From Mesorhizobium sp. AR07 (lineage in GTDB: Bacteria; Pseudomonadota; Alphaproteobacteria; Rhizobiales; Rhizobiaceae): DNA of 64,000 nucleotides. The translations under genes and the position numbers were made by a program. The notes under the pieces are model-generated. The model made no database searches. It was not told the origin of the DNA and was given only the letters and a program-made list of their open reading frames with translations. Location: NCBI RefSeq assembly GCF_024746815.1, contig NZ_CP080525.1:2294001-2358000 (forward strand), written 5' to 3'. This document shows positions 35,370 through 45,439 of this stretch, piece after piece. Numbering within the stretch: the stretch's first letter is position 1; every line of letters starts with the position of its first letter.

Positions 35370-36248
35370 TCATCCCTTTGCCCATTCCGCGGCCATGCCG
35401 TTCGCGAAGTCGCGATAGGAACGCGGCGGATGGCCGAGCAGGTGACTCACGCGTGCAATGTCGTCGGGGGTCGCGATCGCGCCATCGCTCTGATACCGGC
35501 GCATCATCAGCTTCATGTCATAGGCGTACCAGATTGCACCCGTTGCCTTAATGCGCTGCTCCAGACCGTCCAGATCGTCGCCGGCATATTTGATTGGACG
35601 GCCGAGCACATCGCGCCACAAGGTGGCCAGTGCGTCTCCGGTCAGGACGTCAGGGCCGACCAGCGCATAAGTCTCGCGGGGCAACGGCGCGGCGGCGCGC
35701 TCGCGTCGCAGCAGTTCGTTTGCGGCCGCCTCGCCGATGTCACGGACATCGACCATCGATATGCCCTTGGGGCCGATCGGCATGCCATACACGCCGCCGC
35801 CAAGCAGAGCGTCCTTCTGGCGCGCATCGTTCTGGATGAAATAGGCAGGGCGCAGGATAGTGACCGGCAGGTCGCCGGCCTCGATCATGCGCTCGACCGT
35901 CATCTTGCTACCAAAGTGCGGCACGTCGGCATAAGCTTCGCCCTTGAACACCGACAGATACACAACCCCCTTCACACCGGCATCGCGCGCCGCGTTGAGG
36001 GTAAGCATCGCCTGGGTCAGTTCGTCAGGTGCGTTCGGGGCGAGCAGGAACAACGTCGTCACGCCGTCGAGCGCGGCACGCACGCTGTCGACATCGGAAA
36101 GGTCGCCCTTCACCGCCGTCACGCCGGCCGGAAACTGAGCCTTTTCAGGCGAGCGGGTGAGTGCACGTACCTCGGCACCCTGCCCGGCAAGGAAGTTCAG
36201 CACCTGGGTCCCAATCGTGCCCGTGCTGCCAGTCACCAATATAGTCAT
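35370..36248 (-). CDS. NmrA/SDR-like NAD(P)-binding protein
   Basis: A 292-residue protein of the atypical SDR / NmrA group: the nucleotide-binding VTGSTGTIGTQVLNFL at residues 5-20, GDLSDVDSVRAAL near 48, LSVFKGEAYADVPHFGSK and LRPAYFIQN. These proteins act as redox sensors or reductases of quinones and related compounds. The ATG at 36248 is the first residue of the family. It is divergent from the LysR-type gene at 36353, which probably regulates it. Confidence 0.87.
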   Translation of the reverse strand: MTILVTGSTGTIGTQVLNFLAGQGAEVRALTRSPEKAQFPAGVTAVKGDLSDVDSVRAALDGVTTLFLLAPNAPDELTQAMLTLNAARDAGVKGVVYLSVFKGEAYADVPHFGSKMTVERMIEAGDLPVTILRPAYFIQNDARQKDALLGGGVYGMPIGPKGISMVDVRDIGEAAANELLRRERAAAPLPRETYALVGPDVLTGDALATLWRDVLGRPIKYAGDDLDGLEQRIKATGAIWYAYDMKLMMRRYQSDGAIATPDDIARVSHLLGHPPRSYRDFANGMAAEWAKG

Positions 36249-36352
36249 GTCATATCTCCTTGGTCTTTAGGACGACCCGTTGTCGCTGGATGGAAGATAG
36301 ATGTTCCACTGCTGTAGAATAGATGGCATGATAGAGACGTATCGTCTCAAAA

Positions 36353-37234
36353 ATGGAACGACTTATGGACCTTCCGGCACTCGCTGATTTCAACCTGATT
36401 GCAACGCATGGCGGTTTCGGACGGGCCAGCCGAAGCAGCGGCAGGCCTAAGGCGACACTGTCGCGCAAGGTATCCGAGCTGGAGGCGAGCCTGGGCGTCC
36501 GGCTGATCGAGCGCGGATCACGGACCTTACGTTTAACCGACGAAGGCCGCGCGCTTCACGAACGGACGCTGGGCCCACTCGCAGAAATCGCGGATGCCGA
36601 GCAGGCCGTTGCCGCCGGCGCTTCCGTGCCGAAAGGCAAATTGCGGGTCAGCGCGCCTATCGTACTGGCACATGTCTTGTTGTCGGGAATCGCCGCCGAG
36701 TTCGTGCGCACTTACCCCCTTGTCGAACTCGAAATCGTCGCCGAGGATCGCAAGGTCGATCCGGTCGATGACAATTACGATCTCGTGATCCGCGTCGATC
36801 CAAGTCCCGACGAAAGATTGGTCGGGCGGCGGATCATGGAGGATCAGCGCCTGCTGGTCGCGCCGCCCGGGATGCACATCGCCGTTCCGCCGGAACATGA
36901 CGACTCGTCGGAGCGCGTGACGGCGGTCGGTCACGTTGCGACGGCGAGCGACATTGTCTGGCGGATCGATACCGATCGCGGCATGCGAATAGTTCGGCCG
37001 CACTTTGCATTGCGCTGCTCTTCCTTTCTGATGATCCGTGACGCCGTACTTGCCGGAGCCGGCGTGGCGCTCATGCCGAAATTGCTTGTGCGCCATGATT
37101 TGGCCGCCGGTCGTCTCGTTTCGTTGGGCGCACAAGCAGGGCCGAAGGTAGAGATATGGGCGCTCCAGAACGCGCGTCGGCTGTCGAGCTCGAAAGTCCG
37201 CAATTTTCTGGACGCAGTGGCCAGTATCGGTTGA
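36353..37234 (+). CDS. LysR family transcriptional regulator
   Basis: A 293-residue regulator with an N-terminal winged helix (FNLIATHGGFGRASRSSGRP, KATLSRKVSELEASLGVRLI, residues 13-62) and a C-terminal substrate-binding domain ending with SSKVRNFLDAVASIG. The second Met (codon 5) is also possible. The divergent arrangement with the NmrA-like gene and a 104-bp shared region is the usual LysR layout; many such pairs respond to quinones or other electrophiles. Confidence 0.88.
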   Translation: MERLMDLPALADFNLIATHGGFGRASRSSGRPKATLSRKVSELEASLGVRLIERGSRTLRLTDEGRALHERTLGPLAEIADAEQAVAAGASVPKGKLRVSAPIVLAHVLLSGIAAEFVRTYPLVELEIVAEDRKVDPVDDNYDLVIRVDPSPDERLVGRRIMEDQRLLVAPPGMHIAVPPEHDDSSERVTAVGHVATASDIVWRIDTDRGMRIVRPHFALRCSSFLMIRDAVLAGAGVALMPKLLVRHDLAAGRLVSLGAQAGPKVEIWALQNARRLSSSKVRNFLDAVASIG

Positions 37235-37247
37235 TTCAGCGGTGGGA

Positions 37248-37360
37248 TGTCAAACGGCTTCCAAAACTGACCCCCGATTGGAGTGGGCCCCTCGGGCCGG
37301 ACAGAGTCAGGCCCGAGGGGCCTACTCCATTATAGGGTCAATTTTGCACGCCGATTCACA
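37248..37360. repeat. MITE-like element with IS21-type ends and hairpin
   Basis: A 113-bp element bounded by imperfect inverted ends: TGTCAAACGGCTTCC at the left and, inverted at the right, TGTGAATCGGCGTGC; both run into CAAAA.TGACCC. The core holds a GC-rich hairpin (GGCCCCTCGGGCC with GGCCCGAGGGGCC) that could also stop transcription of the LysR gene. The left end recurs at 54214-54240. No coding capacity and no clear target duplication. Confidence 0.7.
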
Positions 37361-37590
37361 ATCCAAGTTCTCTATTATGCCGCTGACGTGCCGTTGTTGC
37401 AGTCGATCTACGATGCGCGGGAATGAAAGGGGTTGATGTCGGGCGCCACCATTTCTGCGGGCAAGCTGCGGATGGCATTCGATCGGATCGTCGCTAGAGC
37501 AGCGGAGATTGGGGGCATTCCAAAGGAGCCAATCCCGATGACCGGCCGGCCGTCGCCCGGCTCGTACTTCAACAGGGCTGGGACGCTCAA
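37361..37590. other. Gene-free stretch
   Basis: Short ORFs only, none recognised. Confidence 0.35.
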
Positions 37591-38799
37591 TCAATCTGTC
37601 TCAGGATACGCTGTCAGGGGGAATTGGCGTGGCGGCCGCTGGATTCCTCCCCCGGCTCCGAGAAGACGTCGGACATAACGCGTCAGAGGCTTCTCGAACC
37701 AGCGGTAGGTGAACAGAGCCGCGCCGAAGGAGATCGCCAGCGCCAAAGCGATAAAGGCCCATGGGCCAAGAAACGCGATCAAGCCGGTTCGCCAAAAGAT
37801 GACGCGCATGGAGCGGATCACGAACGGGTGAAGCAGATAGAGGGCGTAGGACGCATCGCCAACACCGGCGCCCCATCGCGCGGCCAGGCTTTCAGGCCTC
37901 CGCCCGCGTGGGGCCAGGGCAGCACCGCCGACAATAAAAGCTGCGGGGAGGCCGTAGACGAGCGGTCGCGGGAGCAAGACGGAGACATCGGGAAATGCCG
38001 CCGCGAGCATCAGGGCAGCAAGCCCCGCTCCGGCGACACAGGCTCGGGCCACGCCGGGGAGCTGTAATCCCCAAACACACATGATTCCGATTGTTACGCC
38101 GAAGGCGAACTCAAGGAGGATCGGATCGGTCCAGAATCCAAAAGGTTCTGGCAACGGCGCTGCGAGACGGCCAGCTACCACCAACCCCGCCAGGGTCGCG
38201 AGCAATGCCGCCAGGGCCCAGCGCACAGGCAGCACGATTGCGGCCGTGAACAACACATAGAAGAGCATTTCATAATTGAGGGTCCAACCGAGTTCGTAAA
38301 CAGGCTGGACGACTCCGTCGGGACGCGAGGCTGGAATGAACAAGTAAGATTCAATCACAAACCGGAAATTAACGTAGTCCTGATTGAGGAAGGTCGGGGC
38401 GAGCAGTGCCACCCCGAGGTAGAGCGTGGTCGCAAACCAATAAAGCGGGACAATCCTGGCGATCCGACGGGAAAGGAAGAGCCGCGCCCCACCCTGTTTT
38501 GCGAACAGCTGTTGCGACGCGTGCACCATAATCAGACCGGAGATCACGAAGAAGACGTCAACTCCGGCACTCCATGGGATGGGGTTCCATGCCTGAAAGG
38601 TGTGACCGGTCTGTAGTTCCAGGGTTGCTGCGTCATGCTGGGCATGGCGCACCGCAACCGAAGTGGCAGCGATGGCGCGCAGGACCTGGACTTGTGTGAG
38701 CGTTTCGCGTTGCCGAGGCTCGCCAAGGACCGATCTCTCGGGCCGACCGCGCGTCGAAGGCGTTGAGACTATCGCGGCCGGTTCTCGTTCGCCAGGCAT
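37591..38799 (-). CDS. Acyltransferase 3 family membrane protein (OafA-like)
   Basis: A 402-residue inner-membrane acyltransferase with about ten spans: RAIAATSVAVRHAQHDA near 42 with the catalytic-type RH, AGVDVFFVISGLIMVHAS near 78, FLSRRIARIVPLYWFAT near 107 and GDASYALYLLHPFVI near 320. Such enzymes O-acylate surface polysaccharides or lipid A. It belongs to the polysaccharide locus reaching to 42.1 kb. Family certain, substrate unknown. Confidence 0.87.
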   Translation of the reverse strand: MPGEREPAAIVSTPSTRGRPERSVLGEPRQRETLTQVQVLRAIAATSVAVRHAQHDAATLELQTGHTFQAWNPIPWSAGVDVFFVISGLIMVHASQQLFAKQGGARLFLSRRIARIVPLYWFATTLYLGVALLAPTFLNQDYVNFRFVIESYLFIPASRPDGVVQPVYELGWTLNYEMLFYVLFTAAIVLPVRWALAALLATLAGLVVAGRLAAPLPEPFGFWTDPILLEFAFGVTIGIMCVWGLQLPGVARACVAGAGLAALMLAAAFPDVSVLLPRPLVYGLPAAFIVGGAALAPRGRRPESLAARWGAGVGDASYALYLLHPFVIRSMRVIFWRTGLIAFLGPWAFIALALAISFGAALFTYRWFEKPLTRYVRRLLGAGGGIQRPPRQFPLTAYPETD

Positions 38800-38983
38800 G
38801 CAGGCACTCCGAAGCTTCGCGGGATCACCATTGCACAGCGCCGGAGCCCATGCATCCTGCGAATGACGGACGCGGCCTTAAACGGTGGGGAGCGTACGCG
38901 GTAATCAAAGGCACCGCCGCACCGAACAGCGTCGCCGCCGCCAGGATCTTTGCAGGGCGAATCTGATTACCCCTCGTGCCAGA

Positions 38984-39151
38984 TCAAGACGTCCGTTGGC
39001 CCTGTAGGCGGGCACGAAGCGCAACAGAGATGCCGAAATTGCGGGGGCCGATGAGGCACGCAATCAACAACTGCGCCAGGTTGGTCAGCCCCGCACTACC
39101 GATATCGACCATGAGGGCGAAGACGCTCGCTTGGGCAAGGCGCCGGCCCAT
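38984..39151 (-). pseudogene. Polysaccharide flippase (Wzx-like) N-terminal remnant
   Basis: MGRRLAQASVFALMVDIGSA and then GLTNLAQLLIACLIGPRNFG match the start of MATE/Wzx-type polysaccharide flippases. The reading diverges after that and stops, so only the first span is left. Confidence 0.55.
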
Positions 39152-39460
39152 GTCTTCCCTCCGCGACGGAATTAAATCCGCTACTTCATCGGCTGGCAGG
39201 GGCTTTGAAGCAAGAATGACGGTAGGATGGAATGGGAGTTTTGTGTATGATCGTCGACATCGGTTTGGTATCGAGCGCCTCTTGTCTTTGCTCTCTCTCG
39301 GCTGGTCCCGCATCCGCTCGTAACAGTTTCGAAATAATCTGCCTCGGCACGGCAAATAATTTTTGAATGTCAGCTGGCTATCGGGATTATCAATAGAAAT
39401 AACATTTCGACCAGATTCTACGAGAATACCATTTGTACCTTCAAATAAAAGAGCGCTTAT

Positions 39461-39856
39461 TTATATTAAAATCAGCTTCAAAACCCTGCTCTGCTGGCGG
39501 CTCGTGCTCCATCCGTTTTCGCAAGCGTTCCTCCAATATCGGGCGATTGCTCCGAATGAGCCAAACAACGCGAAAGATGCAATATATATTGCCAGATTCG
39601 AGCACGCCATATTCGTCGACTCGGCGGGATTAGTCTTACCATCGACAACGAAATAGAAAAGGTCGTTCGCTCTTCCTCTGGAGGAAAACAATATTCTTGA
39701 AGTTGAAAATATCGCCGATGTTATTCTTGACCTGATGCTAGGCTCATAGCTGAGAGCAACCTTGGCGTGATACCCTCTCCCACGCAACTGCCGAACGAGC
39801 GCGTGTGCAAACGTTGTTTTGCCGGATCCTGGCGGTCCGAAAAATTCAGTGATCAT
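39461..39856 (-). pseudogene. P-loop protein fragment
   Basis: A 131-residue reading frame that begins MITEFFGPPGSGKTTFAHAL, a clear Walker A motif, then a helical region. The C-terminal half (after about residue 85) is in an AT-rich region and has no further nucleotide-binding motif. It is probably a truncated ATPase or kinase of the polysaccharide locus. It precedes the Wzc-like gene on the same strand. Confidence 0.5.
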
Positions 39857-39930
39857 TCTGGGTCAGGCTCAATCATGGGAACGCACTTGGTTCCCTGTGA
39901 TATTTTTTGGGAGCGGAGACGACGGCCTCA

Positions 39931-42141
39931 TCAAACCCTCGCGAGCAGGAGGTCGGCGCTATCCCCCATCCGGTAGCCAGCATGCTTCTTGAGATTCACC
40001 TGGGTGAGAACGCTCGCCACGGGGACTGCGGCTGACCCACGGGCCTGGAGTGGTTCCAGAACACCACGCGCGATACTGCGATGCGTCTTGCCCCAACGAA
40101 CAGCGAAAAGAACCGCGTCCGCCCAGTACGTCAGAAATCTGGTTTCCGGCCCTCCGAGTCCCAAGGGTCCGTTTATGATGACGACGTCGTAAACTGAGAG
40201 CAGCTCATCCGTGAATTGCGAACTGTCCGCCGTAGACAGCAGCGTCAGCAGATCATCCGAGGGTGCAGGAGCGGCCATGAGATCGATGCCGATTTCTGGC
40301 ATTCTCGTGATTGCATCCTGCAGGGCACAACGGTCACTCACAAAGTCTCCAAAGGAACTGTGAGCCATGACGGTGCTGAATTCGCCACGAAACTCGTTCG
40401 TGAGCCGCGCATCCTTGCTGTCCAGGTCGAGGAAAAGCACCTTTCCCCCCAGTCGCGTTGCCGCCAGCGCCAAGCTCCACGCCAACTCGGTCTTGCCATC
40501 ATCGTGGACGCTCGACGTTACGAGGATGATATGTGGCGGGCGACCATTCGGCTGAGTAGGCGCAGCAGTGACAAGAACGGACGTCACGGCGCGGCTGAAC
40601 GGCGAGTTCCGCTGGTTCAGAACCAAATGACGCAGCTGCTTCGCGTGAATTCCCGAAACCTTGGGAAGCAGCCCTACGCACGGAATCCCAAGTTCGGCTT
40701 CGGCTTCGGCTTCGCTGCGCAAGGTCTGATTGAAGCTGTTGCGGACTATGACGAGGACCGCCCCCAATAGACCGAACACGATCATACCGGGCGGGACCAG
40801 GAAAATTGGCGACAGGGTTTTCGCATTTGATGGCGGCCATGCCGCTGAAAGGATCATTACACCTGGCGAAGGCGTCGCGATGCGCCGTATCAAGTCCTGT
40901 TGCCGGCCAAGAAGATCGTTGTAGTGCTGTGTTACGATAGCCACCTGCGGCTCAAGGGAACGCAAGCCGGAAAGCTGGTTCGCAATGTCGGCCACAGCCG
41001 CGTCGAGCACCCTCTTGCGTCCCTCCAGGGCCGCAACCTGGGCGCGATATACGTTTGCCTCGGCAGCGATGCGCGCGACGTCCTGTTCCATCTCATGGTT
41101 GATCGCGTTGCCCAGACCCTCGTCCGCAGCGGCACCCGGCTGGCGGGCCACCAGATCGGCCAATACCGGCGATCCGATTTCTTCAGCCATCACCGAGACA
41201 GCCGCGCCCGCCTTTCGCAAATCCTCGATACGGCGAAGGTGTGATTCCGAGGCGGAGAGATCGGCTTTCGACAAGGAAATCTGTCGGCTGAGTTCCGCTG
41301 TCTCATTGGCCGCGTTGTTCGCCGCACTTTGATCGACGGCGCCGTGGGTCAGCCGATACGTCTCCAGACGGTCGGTTGCGTCGACCAGATTGGCTTGTAC
41401 TTGCGGCAGGCTGGCGACCAGCGATTCCAGTTCAAGCTGATCCGATGCACGTCGTTTCTGTATGAGATCGTCGATATAGACCTGAGCGAATGTGTTCGCG
41501 ACCAGCGCAGCGCGCGCCGGATTGTTATCGGTGTAGCCGATGGTGATGACCCGCGACCGCAGCTCTTGTCCAACCCGCATTCCATTCCGCAGCGTCTTCA
41601 GTTCGGCGGCATCCGCTGCTTGCGGACTTCCCGCCGCGGGCTTGCCTTGCGGCCACACGCTGTTCACGAGACCGCTGAGGAACGAGCCCGTATTGCGCTG
41701 ATCGCCCGAAACGGCGCTCGAGCCGCTTTTTCCAGCAGCATCGGCTGCCTCGGCCTTGCGCAGCGCCGCCAGAACTCGACGCAGATGGACTTGCGACGAA
41801 AGCATCGTCAGATGGTCATCGATGCTCGAATCCAGCAAGTCCTGAACGGACTCGGTAACACCCGCACTCCTGCTTGGAGCGTCGATGATTATCTGCGTCG
41901 TCGCCTCGAACAGCACCGGGCGAGCAAGGCCGGCAAGCCCGGCCAGGATGCCACCCAGAACCGCGATGGCAAGCAGGAACCATTTTCTCGTCGCCACGGT
42001 GACGACGAGCTGATGGAAGGGAGACGACGTTTGCATGGGCTCGCGCAGCGATCGCCGCATCCGCGAGTTGGTTTCGAGCGCAGCTACCGCCATTTGCGTG
42101 GCTCGCGGAAGGTGAATGCGGCTGACTATGGAACCTTCCAT
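39931..42141 (-). CDS. Wzc/ExoP-like polysaccharide co-polymerase / tyrosine autokinase
   Basis: A 736-residue protein: Wzz-type chain-length domain with two membrane spans (about 52-75 and 455-478), a periplasmic coiled-coil part (about 260-420) and a cytoplasmic BY-kinase-like domain (about 545-725). The Walker A equivalent reads SSVHDDGKTELAWSLA and the Walker A' reads KVLFLDLDSKDA; the family norm is PGEGKS and DxDxR, so both are altered. No Tyr-rich tail is visible. It determines chain length and export of an exopolysaccharide or capsule. The start is ATG at 42141. Confidence 0.85.
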   Translation of the reverse strand: MEGSIVSRIHLPRATQMAVAALETNSRMRRSLREPMQTSSPFHQLVVTVATRKWFLLAIAVLGGILAGLAGLARPVLFEATTQIIIDAPSRSAGVTESVQDLLDSSIDDHLTMLSSQVHLRRVLAALRKAEAADAAGKSGSSAVSGDQRNTGSFLSGLVNSVWPQGKPAAGSPQAADAAELKTLRNGMRVGQELRSRVITIGYTDNNPARAALVANTFAQVYIDDLIQKRRASDQLELESLVASLPQVQANLVDATDRLETYRLTHGAVDQSAANNAANETAELSRQISLSKADLSASESHLRRIEDLRKAGAAVSVMAEEIGSPVLADLVARQPGAAADEGLGNAINHEMEQDVARIAAEANVYRAQVAALEGRKRVLDAAVADIANQLSGLRSLEPQVAIVTQHYNDLLGRQQDLIRRIATPSPGVMILSAAWPPSNAKTLSPIFLVPPGMIVFGLLGAVLVIVRNSFNQTLRSEAEAEAELGIPCVGLLPKVSGIHAKQLRHLVLNQRNSPFSRAVTSVLVTAAPTQPNGRPPHIILVTSSVHDDGKTELAWSLALAATRLGGKVLFLDLDSKDARLTNEFRGEFSTVMAHSSFGDFVSDRCALQDAITRMPEIGIDLMAAPAPSDDLLTLLSTADSSQFTDELLSVYDVVIINGPLGLGGPETRFLTYWADAVLFAVRWGKTHRSIARGVLEPLQARGSAAVPVASVLTQVNLKKHAGYRMGDSADLLLARV

Positions 42142-43040
42142 CTTATACCCCTGTCAGTTCGATCTCGTGAGAAAAGCGTGTTGTCGGCGCCGATGGCCGC
42201 ATGGCTTCGTTGCGCCACGCCTGGAACATAAGAAGCGGCCACAAATCGCGAGAATGATCTCGTCTTCCATCCACGTGATCGCGCCTGCAGGCGTCGACCT
42301 TTGCAGAATCGAAATCCCGTCTCCGGCGAGGCGTATATCGGCGAGAAGATCTGTGGCCCCAGACACCCAGTCCACGCTAGCGACAGGCTTATTCGTTGTC
42401 CTCGTCTATTTGAATGAAGCAAATTGAATGAAGCAACCGCATTTGGGACCACGATCGTTTGTATCAAGCTGTTGTTGCATTGAAGCAGTTCTGTTTTCCG
42501 ACCGGCGAGATCCGAAGAGAATGATCCGACAGTATCTTACCGGGGCAGCATGGGTTTCCCTACAAGACAAGACAAGACGGAAAGTAGCTTATCCGACAAA
42601 TCCATTGCCTGCCGAACGACGTCGGCCATTCGGAAACCCACGGGGCCGGATCAATTGACGGGCGGTCGATGGCTTGCATCCATATCGCCATCGGCGCGGA
42701 TATCGCCGCGAAACGCCCGGTTGCGTACGTCACGGTCGGTTTTGGAAACTCGGCAGACAAGGTTTCCGCCTGCCGATCCAGCGACACGGTTCCCCAATGA
42801 CGCCGTATGTTCTATTAGCTCGGAGTTGTCGATCCGGACATATTTCTTTGGCGGCGCGTTGAATTGCAGAACTGCAAAGTGCCGAAGACCATTTCAATGC
42901 GGCCCGTCGTGTAGTCCTCGACGGCACGAAAAGGGGTGACAGTCCAGATCGGCTCGATCGAAAACCGCCTTCTCTTCATGGCAATTCTCCTCTTAGCTAA
43001 AGGAAAATCCGCCGAATAACTAACCTAAAATCCAAACCAC
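42142..43040. other. Gene-free stretch
   Basis: No supportable gene. A 43-codon ORF at 42669-42800 (+) reads without motif. The stretch would hold the promoter of the Wzc-like gene at its left side. Confidence 0.4.
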
Positions 43041-43189
43041 TCTTACCGTGTCACCTTAGGTCTTTGCGCGATGCTAGGCGTGGCCGGCAAAGCCGGTCCG
43101 GATTGAGTAGCCGGCCATAGAGTCGCCTCCGAAGCGGTGGACGACAGCCAACGTCGAGTGCGGCCTCGACTGTGTCGTACAACGCGACG

Positions 43190-43290
43190 GCAGAACGCCC
43201 TAGGCGGGTCTTGGCGCCGACAGCGGCGATCCACTCGCGCAACCCCTTTGCGATGATCTCGGGGCCATAGCACCTACGGAATGGACGGAG
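43190..43290 (-). mobile_element. IS3-type transposase remnant
   Basis: YGPEIIAKGLREWIAAVGAK resembles the part around the second Asp of the IS3-family integrase core (N.PEF.A.A...W....G). The flanks are unrelated; it is a fragment of about 100 bp within the decayed RTX-type gene. Confidence 0.55.
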
Positions 43291-43309
43291 ATGAGGGCCA
43301 CGAGACAAG

Positions 43310-43625
43310 ATAATATGCCCGCCACCGCCGTTGATGATGTTGGCGCTGGCATTACCCTGGATGGTCTGGCAGAAATCGTTGCTGATCAGGTTGATTGCCG
43401 GCGTGCCGGGCGGGTTCGTGATGGCGAGTAGGTCGATCTCCGAGCCGACTGAAAGAGGCGAGCACTTTGTCGGTGCCGCCACCTACCGTTTCTTTCATCT
43501 TATCGCGGAATTGTTGACATAATAGTTTGCCGCCATTGCCGATCATTGTGTCGGCGACGGTTGTTCTGTCAAACACGTCCGTGCCGCTGGTGCCATGAAG
43601 AATATGATCGGTGACTGTGGGCAGA
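43310..43625 (-). pseudogene. RTX-like repeat remnants of a secreted protein
   Basis: Two frames encode Ca-binding type repeats: HGTSGTDVFDRTTVADTMIG, then in another frame TIQGNASANIINGGGG. Frames are broken near 43480 and the series ends at the IS3 remnant. It would have been the C-terminal part of the secreted protein encoded from 44405. Confidence 0.55.
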
Positions 43626-45320
43626 TTATCGACGGGAAAGATTATCGACGGGGATATTATCGAGGTTGTGGAGATTATGTTGAAGGAAAAAGGCTTGCAG
43701 TGCCGGAGCGCTTCCGAGCGCGGTGTCGCCTTGCTGAGAACCCCAAGCGTAAGCATAGTCGAACGCGGGTGACGGAACCAGCGTGGCCCAGTGGGCCATC
43801 ATGGTCTGTTCCTGGGCGACGGTGGGAAGGGCGTATTTGCCGCCCGTCTCGGTGGTAAAGTTGCCGCCCCCAAACGTCTGATAGACCGGAACGACCTGGC
43901 TGAGCGGGACGCCCGACGCCACAGCGGCAGCCACGGTTCTGTCGATCATGTTGTAGTCGACCGCACTTGTTCCAGTTTGCACCGGATAGGCATCCACTCC
44001 ATAGTAGTCGATATGCGTGTTGGCAGGATTGAAGGTGTTCGAAAAATCCGGATTCGCAAAAGACCCCATGTTCATCGTGGTGATAAAGGTCTTGGCGCCC
44101 GGCAAATTGGAATGAATCCAGTCGGATTCCGCTTTCAGATTCGCCGCGGTTGCGTAAGTGCCCCATTTGCCTGTGGGATCCGGCTCATCGACAAGGAAAA
44201 AGCCAAATACCTTCGGATTGCCAATGAACGGAGTGACTTTCTGGACGAAAGATGATGATGCCCCGTTGACCTCGTCGAGCCAGACCAATCCTTTCATGCC
44301 AGCCGGAAGTGCCTTGAGCTGCTCAACAGATGAAACGTCAGCCAGATTAAAGCCTGCGGTTGCGATTTCTGCGGCTGATCCACCTGATGCGTAATGGAGA
44401 GCCATTCGATTTCCTTTGTTTGTTTCGACAACGCCCAGGCTTGAATGGTTGCGATGAACCAGAAATCCTCCCCAAGCGACGCAAAGGACACAAGCGACTG
44501 GCGCGATCCAGGCGTGCCTTGGATAAGGATCTGTCTCGATCGTGGACGCTCTCGCGACACCGAACGACGTGACGACGACCGTCAACCATGCGGCGCCGAG
44601 GGCCAAACTTGCGAGAACGTCAGACGGCCAGTGCACCCCCAGATAAATCCGAGAAAAGCCAATTGCGAGTATGACCACGGCCGCCAGAAGCGCTATTAAG
44701 ACCTTTGTCCTCCAGGTCTGCGCCCGATCGATCGCAAACCAGGCAATCAAGCCGTAGAAGGAAACCGCGATGAACGCGTGGCTGCTCGGGAAGCTCCAGC
44801 CCTCAGCAGGGACCAACGCATTGGCGATATCCGGCCGCGGGCGGGCAAAACCCGTCTTGCCCAACCAGCTGAGTATTTCCTCACCAACAATGGAGATGAG
44901 CAATGCCAAAATCCAGCGCCATTGCTTTGTCACTGCGAGATAGACTGCAATCAGGCCGGCGCAGGCCCCAACGATCTGCCAGTTTCCCAAACAAGTGATG
45001 AACGCCATGACCTTGTTCAAATGCGGAGAGCGATACATCTGAACCAAGGACATTAGATGCAGATCGGCCAGAACGAGAGAATCCCAGGGTTTTAGTTCAT
45101 CACCGATGGAGAAGAAAAGCCAAAGGAAGACCAGAGAGAGAGCAGTCCCGACGGTGAGCCGGAGCCCGAACGGCTCGCCTGTGCTGAACCGCCGTGCGAG
45201 CCATCTCCAAAAGCGTGGGTGTGAGGCGAAATTGCGCTGGACTTCTGGATTGTCCCGAATAGCCTCGGTATTGACAGCAGCCCTGATTTCGGCGGGCACC
45301 ACATCTCGCACTAGGTCCAC
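43626..45320 (-). CDS. PAP2 phosphatase fused in frame to a glycoside-hydrolase-like domain
   Basis: A 564-residue reading frame. Residues 1-300 are a PAP2 lipid phosphatase with six spans and intact motifs KTGFARPRPD, FPSSHAFIAVS and SRIYLGVHWPSD. From Met306 (44405) a soluble secreted-type domain follows, with GMKGLVWLDEVNG, FFLVDEPDPTGKWG and DYYGVDAYPV, resembling TIM-barrel hydrolases. AAAGGAAATCG stands right before Met306, so the second part was probably a separate gene and the stop codon of the first was lost. Start of the ORF is GTG at 45320. The C-terminus runs into the RTX remnants. Confidence 0.7.
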   Translation of the reverse strand: MDLVRDVVPAEIRAAVNTEAIRDNPEVQRNFASHPRFWRWLARRFSTGEPFGLRLTVGTALSLVFLWLFFSIGDELKPWDSLVLADLHLMSLVQMYRSPHLNKVMAFITCLGNWQIVGACAGLIAVYLAVTKQWRWILALLISIVGEEILSWLGKTGFARPRPDIANALVPAEGWSFPSSHAFIAVSFYGLIAWFAIDRAQTWRTKVLIALLAAVVILAIGFSRIYLGVHWPSDVLASLALGAAWLTVVVTSFGVARASTIETDPYPRHAWIAPVACVLCVAWGGFLVHRNHSSLGVVETNKGNRMALHYASGGSAAEIATAGFNLADVSSVEQLKALPAGMKGLVWLDEVNGASSSFVQKVTPFIGNPKVFGFFLVDEPDPTGKWGTYATAANLKAESDWIHSNLPGAKTFITTMNMGSFANPDFSNTFNPANTHIDYYGVDAYPVQTGTSAVDYNMIDRTVAAAVASGVPLSQVVPVYQTFGGGNFTTETGGKYALPTVAQEQTMMAHWATLVPSPAFDYAYAWGSQQGDTALGSAPALQAFFLQHNLHNLDNIPVDNLSRR

Positions 45321-45439
45321 CTCGTGCTGCTAGCGCGTTAGCGTTGCGCTAAGACGAATAGCATTCCGACAGCCAGTGCACCAATGCGGATCAGCAGCAT
45401 GTCGATGACAGCTATTCAGGATGCGACTCTCCCATAGCC

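Noticed and set aside
35283..36317. A 344-codon open frame on the + strand
   Set aside because: It is antisense to the NmrA-like gene, which has clear motifs; no similarity in the + frame.
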